Origin: Megachile rotundata
Lineage: Eukaryota > Arthropoda > Insecta > Hymenoptera > Megachilidae
DNA length: 64,000 nt
Direction: 5' to 3'
Assembly: GCF_050947335.1 (NCBI RefSeq)
Contig: NW_027473842.1
Span: forward strand, 1-64,000
The notes under the pieces are model-generated. The model was not told the DNA's origin. It saw nothing but the letters and a program-made list of their open reading frames with translations, and ran no database searches. Below, piece by piece: positions 60,790 to 64,000 of this stretch. Both the position numbers and the translations under genes were made by a program. Each line of letters starts with the position of its first letter. The first letter of the stretch is position 1.

Positions 60790-62350
60790 CTCATTACTCT
60801 TATTATTATCAATCCAACTCACGTTATTACCCATATTATGCTTATATGATCGATAGAACGACAATCACTATACTTATTACTCTTATTATTATCAACCTAA
60901 CTCATATTATTAGCCATATTATGCTCATATTATCGATAGAACGACAATTACTATACTTATTACTGTTATTATTATCAATCTAACGCATATTATTAGCCAT
61001 ATTATGCTTATATGATCGACAGAACGACAATTACTATACTTATTACACTCACTGTTATCAATAAAACTCATATTATTAACCATATTATGCAAATTTGATC
61101 GATAGAACGACAATCACTCTACTTATTACTCTTATTATTATCAACCTAACACATATTATTAGCCATATTATGCTTATATGATCGATAGAACGACAATCAC
61201 TATACTTATTACTCTTATTATTATCAACCTAACTCATACTATTAGCCATATTATGCTTATATTATCGATATAACGACAATTACTGTACTTATTACTGTTA
61301 TTATTATCAATCTAACTCATATTATTAGCCATATTATGCTTATATGAACGACAGAACGACAATTACTGTACTTATTACTCTTATCATTATCAATCTAACT
61401 CATATTATTAGCCATATTATGCAGATATGATCGATAGAGCTACAATTACTATACTCATTACTCTTATTATTATCAATCTAACTCATATTATTAGCCATAT
61501 TATGCTTATATGATCGATAGAATGAGAATTACTATACTCACTACTCTTAGTATTATCACTCTAACTCATAATATTAGCCTTATTATGCTTATATGATCGA
61601 TAGAACGACAATTACTGTACTTATTACTCTTATTATTATCAATCTAACTCATATTATTAACCATATTATGCAGATATGATCGATGGCACGACATTTGCTA
61701 TACCTATTACTCTTATTATTATGAATCTAACTCATATTATTAACCATATTATGCAGATATGATCTATAGAACTACAATTACTATACTCATTACTCTTATT
61801 ATTATCAATCTAACTCATATTATTAGCCATATTATGCTTATATGATCGATAGAACGACAATTACTATACTCATTACTCTTATTATTATCAATCTAACTCA
61901 TATTATTAGCCATATTATGCTTATATGATCGACAGAACGACAATGACTATACTTATTACACTCACTATTATCAATCTAACTCATGTTATTAACCATATTA
62001 TGCAGATATGATCGATAGAACGACAATTACTATACTTATTACTCTTATTATTATCAATCTAACTCATATTATTAGCCATATTATGCTCAAATGGTCGATA
62101 GAACGACAATTACTATACTTATTACTCTTATTATTATGAATCAGACTCATATTATTAGCCATATTATGCTTATATGATCGATAGAACTACAATTACTATA
62201 CTCATTACTCTTATTATTATCAATCTAACTCATATTATTAGCCATATTATGCAGATATGATCGATAGAACGACAATTACTATACTCACGACTCTTAGTAT
62301 TATCACTCTAACTCATATTATTAGCTATATAATGCTTATATGATCGAGAG
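60790..62350 (+). repeat. Locally more divergent satellite monomers
   Basis: Monomers in this stretch carry many private changes: cacgttattaccc, caataaaactc, gcaaatttgatcg, gatcgatataacg, tgaacgacagaacg, gatggcacgacatttgc, gctcaaatggtcg, atcagactc and tagctatataatg. Two monomers carry A-type marks (acactcactgttatc at about 61,040 and acactcactattatc near 61,960) within the B domain. I did not find a close duplicate of this stretch elsewhere in the window. It is probably older, less homogenised sequence. It keeps the 83 bp phase. Confidence 0.65.
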
Positions 62351-64000
62351 AACGACAATTACTATACTATTTACTCTTATTATTATCAATCTAACTCATA
62401 TTATTAGCCATATTATGCTTATATGATCGATAGAATGAGAATTACTATACTGACTACTCTTAGTATTATCACTCTAACTCATATTATTAGACATATTATG
62501 CTTATATGATCGATAGAACTACAATTACTATACTCATTACTCTTATTATTATCAATCTAACTCATATTATTAGCCATATTATGCTTATATGATCGATAGA
62601 ACGAGAATTACTATACTCACTACTCTTAGTATTATCAATCTAACTCATATTATTAGCCATATTATGCAGATATGATCGATAGAGCTACAATTACTATACT
62701 CATTACTCTTATTATTATCAATCTAACTCATATTATTAGCCATATTATGCTTATATGATCGATAGAATGAGAATTACTATACTCACTACTCTTTGTATTA
62801 TCACTCTAACTCATAATATTAGCCTTATTATGCTTATATGATCGATAGAACGACAATTACTGTACTTATTACTCTTATTATTATCAATCTAACTCATACT
62901 ATTAGCCATATTATGCTTATATTATCGATAGAACCACAATTACTATACTTATTACTGTTATTATTATCAATCTAACTCATATTATTAGCCATATTATGCT
63001 TATATGATCGATAGAACGACAATCACTATACTTATTACTCTTATTGTTATGAATCTAACTCATATTATTAACCATATTATGCAGATATGATCGATAGAAC
63101 TACAATTACTATACTCATTACTCTTATTATTATCAATCTAACTCATATTATTAGCCATATTATGCTTATATGATCGATAGAATGAGAATTACTATACTCA
63201 CTACTCTTAGTATTATCACTCTAACTCATAATATTAGCCTTATTATGCTTATATGATCGATAGAATGACAACTACTGTACTTATTATTCTTATTTTTATC
63301 AACCCAACTCATATTATTCGCCATATTATGCTTAAATGATCGATAGAACGACAATTACTATACTTATTACTGTTATTATTATCAATCTAACTCATATTAT
63401 TAGCCATATTATGCTTAAATGATCGATAGAACTACAATTACTATACTCATTACTCTTATTGTTATCAATCTAACTCATATTATTAGCCATATTATGCTTA
63501 TATGATCGATAGAACGAGAATTACTATACTCACTACTCTTAGTATTATCAATCTAACTCATATTATTAGCCATATTATGCAGATATGATCGATAGAGCTA
63601 CAATTACTATACTCATTACTCTTATTATTATCAATCTAACTCATATTATTAGCCATATTATGCTTATATGATCGATAGAACGACAATTACTATACTCACT
63701 ACTCTTAGTATTATCAATCTAACTCATATTATTAGCCATATTATGCTTATATTATCGATAGAACCACAATTACTATACTTATTACTGTTATTATTATCAA
63801 TCGAACTCATATTATTAGCCATATTAGGCTTATATGATCGATAGAATGAGAATTACTATACTCACTACTCTTAGTATTATCACTCTAACTCATATTATTA
63901 GCCATATTATGCTTATATGATCGAGAGAACGACAATTACTACACTTATTACTCTTATTATTATCAATGTAACTCATATTATTAGCCATATTATGCTTATA

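Larger units (their letters stand above)
1..64000 (+). repeat. 83 bp AT-rich satellite array, 771 monomers
   Basis: The entire window is a head-to-tail array of one 83 bp monomer. Counting from base 1, the common form reads cttatatgat at 1-10, cgatagaacgac at 11-22, ctaactc at 57-63 and agccatattatg at 72-83. Monomer starts fall at 83k+1 up to 45,402 and return to a fixed phase after five small indels; the last complete monomer ends at 63,994. The common form has about 20 G+C in 83 bases, with roughly 14 C and 6 G on the plus strand, so the strands are clearly skewed. Two CpGs sit in the conserved gatcgatagaacgac part, which also carries ATCGAT and GATC. CATATTAT occurs twice at the 3' end of the monomer (63-70 and 75-82). 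I saw no monomer in reverse orientation and no inserted foreign sequence. Known satellites of this architecture form eukaryotic heterochromatin; whether this one is centromeric is not shown by the sequence. Confidence 0.98.
37890..64000 (+). repeat. B-type satellite domain (about 315 monomers)
   Basis: From here to the end the array is mostly B type. Recurring monomer kinds are distinguished by gaacgagaatt with cactactcttag; cagatatgatcg with gagctacaatt; aactactgtac with caacccaactc and attattcgcc; cttaaatgatcg with either actgtac or gaactacaatt; ttatattatcg with gaaccacaatt and attactgtt; gaatgagaatt with tcactctaac; gatcgagagaacg; and tagtcgaattatgg. These kinds recur in a fixed local order, so the domain has higher-order organisation, but the order is broken up by unequal copying. 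All five small indels that I found in the window are in this domain (45.4-55.1 kb). No genes or non-satellite DNA are seen. Confidence 0.9.

Noticed and set aside
46308..61113. Nine minus-strand open frames of 62-64 codons as a family of small membrane proteins
   Set aside because: They start at TTG, lie wholly in satellite monomers, depend on two stop-removing variants and are near-identical only because the blocks were duplicated. No promoter, ribosome binding site or gene neighbour is visible.
1..64000. CRISPR array
   Set aside because: There are no unique spacers between conserved repeats. The whole 83 bp unit repeats, variants recur in blocks, and the unit runs continuously for 64 kb.
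1..64000. Telomere repeat or simple microsatellite
   Set aside because: The unit is 83 bp and complex. The short TTATTATTATC stretch in each monomer is only part of it, and no telomere-type short repeat is present.
1..64000. CENP-B box as direct evidence for a centromere
   Set aside because: I looked for TTCG with a downstream CGGG on both strands. The monomer has no CGGG or CCCG, so a canonical box is absent. Centromere identity stays open.
1..64000. Transposon insertions, terminal inverted repeats or inverted monomer blocks
   Set aside because: Monomer phase is continuous apart from five indels of 1-3 bases, and all monomers read in the same direction, so nothing has been inserted or inverted.
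1..64000. tRNA, rRNA or other structured RNA genes
   Set aside because: No stretch escapes the 83 bp pattern, and the monomer has no convincing cloverleaf, rRNA motif or polymerase III A/B box pair. The repeated CATATTAT is a direct and not an inverted repeat.
1..64000. Bacterial or phage origin with iterons
   Set aside because: Iteron arrays are short and sit beside replication genes. Here there are 771 monomers, multi-kilobase higher-order duplications and no genes.

Overview
The whole 64 kb window is one uninterrupted tandem array of an AT-rich satellite with an 83 bp monomer (about 24% G+C in the common form). All monomers lie head to tail in the same orientation. The window starts exactly at a monomer boundary and ends 6 bases into a new monomer, so it holds 771 complete monomers. 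The bookkeeping closes: 771 x 83 = 63,993, and the one extra base equals the sum of the five length changes I located (-1, -1, -1, +3, +1). I see no protein gene, RNA gene, transposon, CRISPR array, telomere repeat or unique sequence. An array this long, with nested higher-order repeats and recent multi-kilobase segmental duplications, points to eukaryotic heterochromatin, for example a centromeric, pericentromeric or subtelomeric block. The species cannot be named from the sequence.

Layout. From 1 to 25,315 (305 monomers) the array is 'A type': many monomers carry acactcac near position 40 and end in aaccatattatg, and these are followed by a monomer starting gaga or caga instead of ctta, giving an underlying 166 bp dimer. 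From 25,316 to the end the array is mainly 'B type', with markers such as cactactcttagtattatc, gaactacaatt, gagctacaatt, aactactgtac, caacccaactc and attattcgcc. Between 25,316 and 37,889 blocks of A and B alternate: B 25,316-27,971, A 27,972-29,838, B 29,839-31,457, A 31,458-33,366, B 33,367-36,022, A 36,023-37,889, then B to the end.

This alternation is largely explained by one 8,051 bp (97-monomer) tandem duplication, 23,407-31,457 and 31,458-39,508. Other duplications nest inside the array: 4,150 bp (50 monomers) at 3,131-7,280 / 7,281-11,430; 2,739 bp (33 monomers) at 14,201-16,939 / 16,940-19,678; about 1.9 kb at an offset of 32 monomers near 44.6-49.2 kb; a 1,328 bp (16-monomer) unit near 47.8-50.5 kb; and two longer-range copies between 48.9-53.7 kb and 53.9-59.6 kb. 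Every offset is a whole number of monomers once the indels are counted, which is the signature of homology-driven unequal exchange or segment copying.

The only open frames of note are eight near-identical 64-codon frames and one 62-codon frame on the minus strand. They are best explained as accidents of satellite variation: they start at TTG, end within three monomers, and exist only because two point variants remove stop codons. The features below describe the array, its domains, its duplications and its irregularities.
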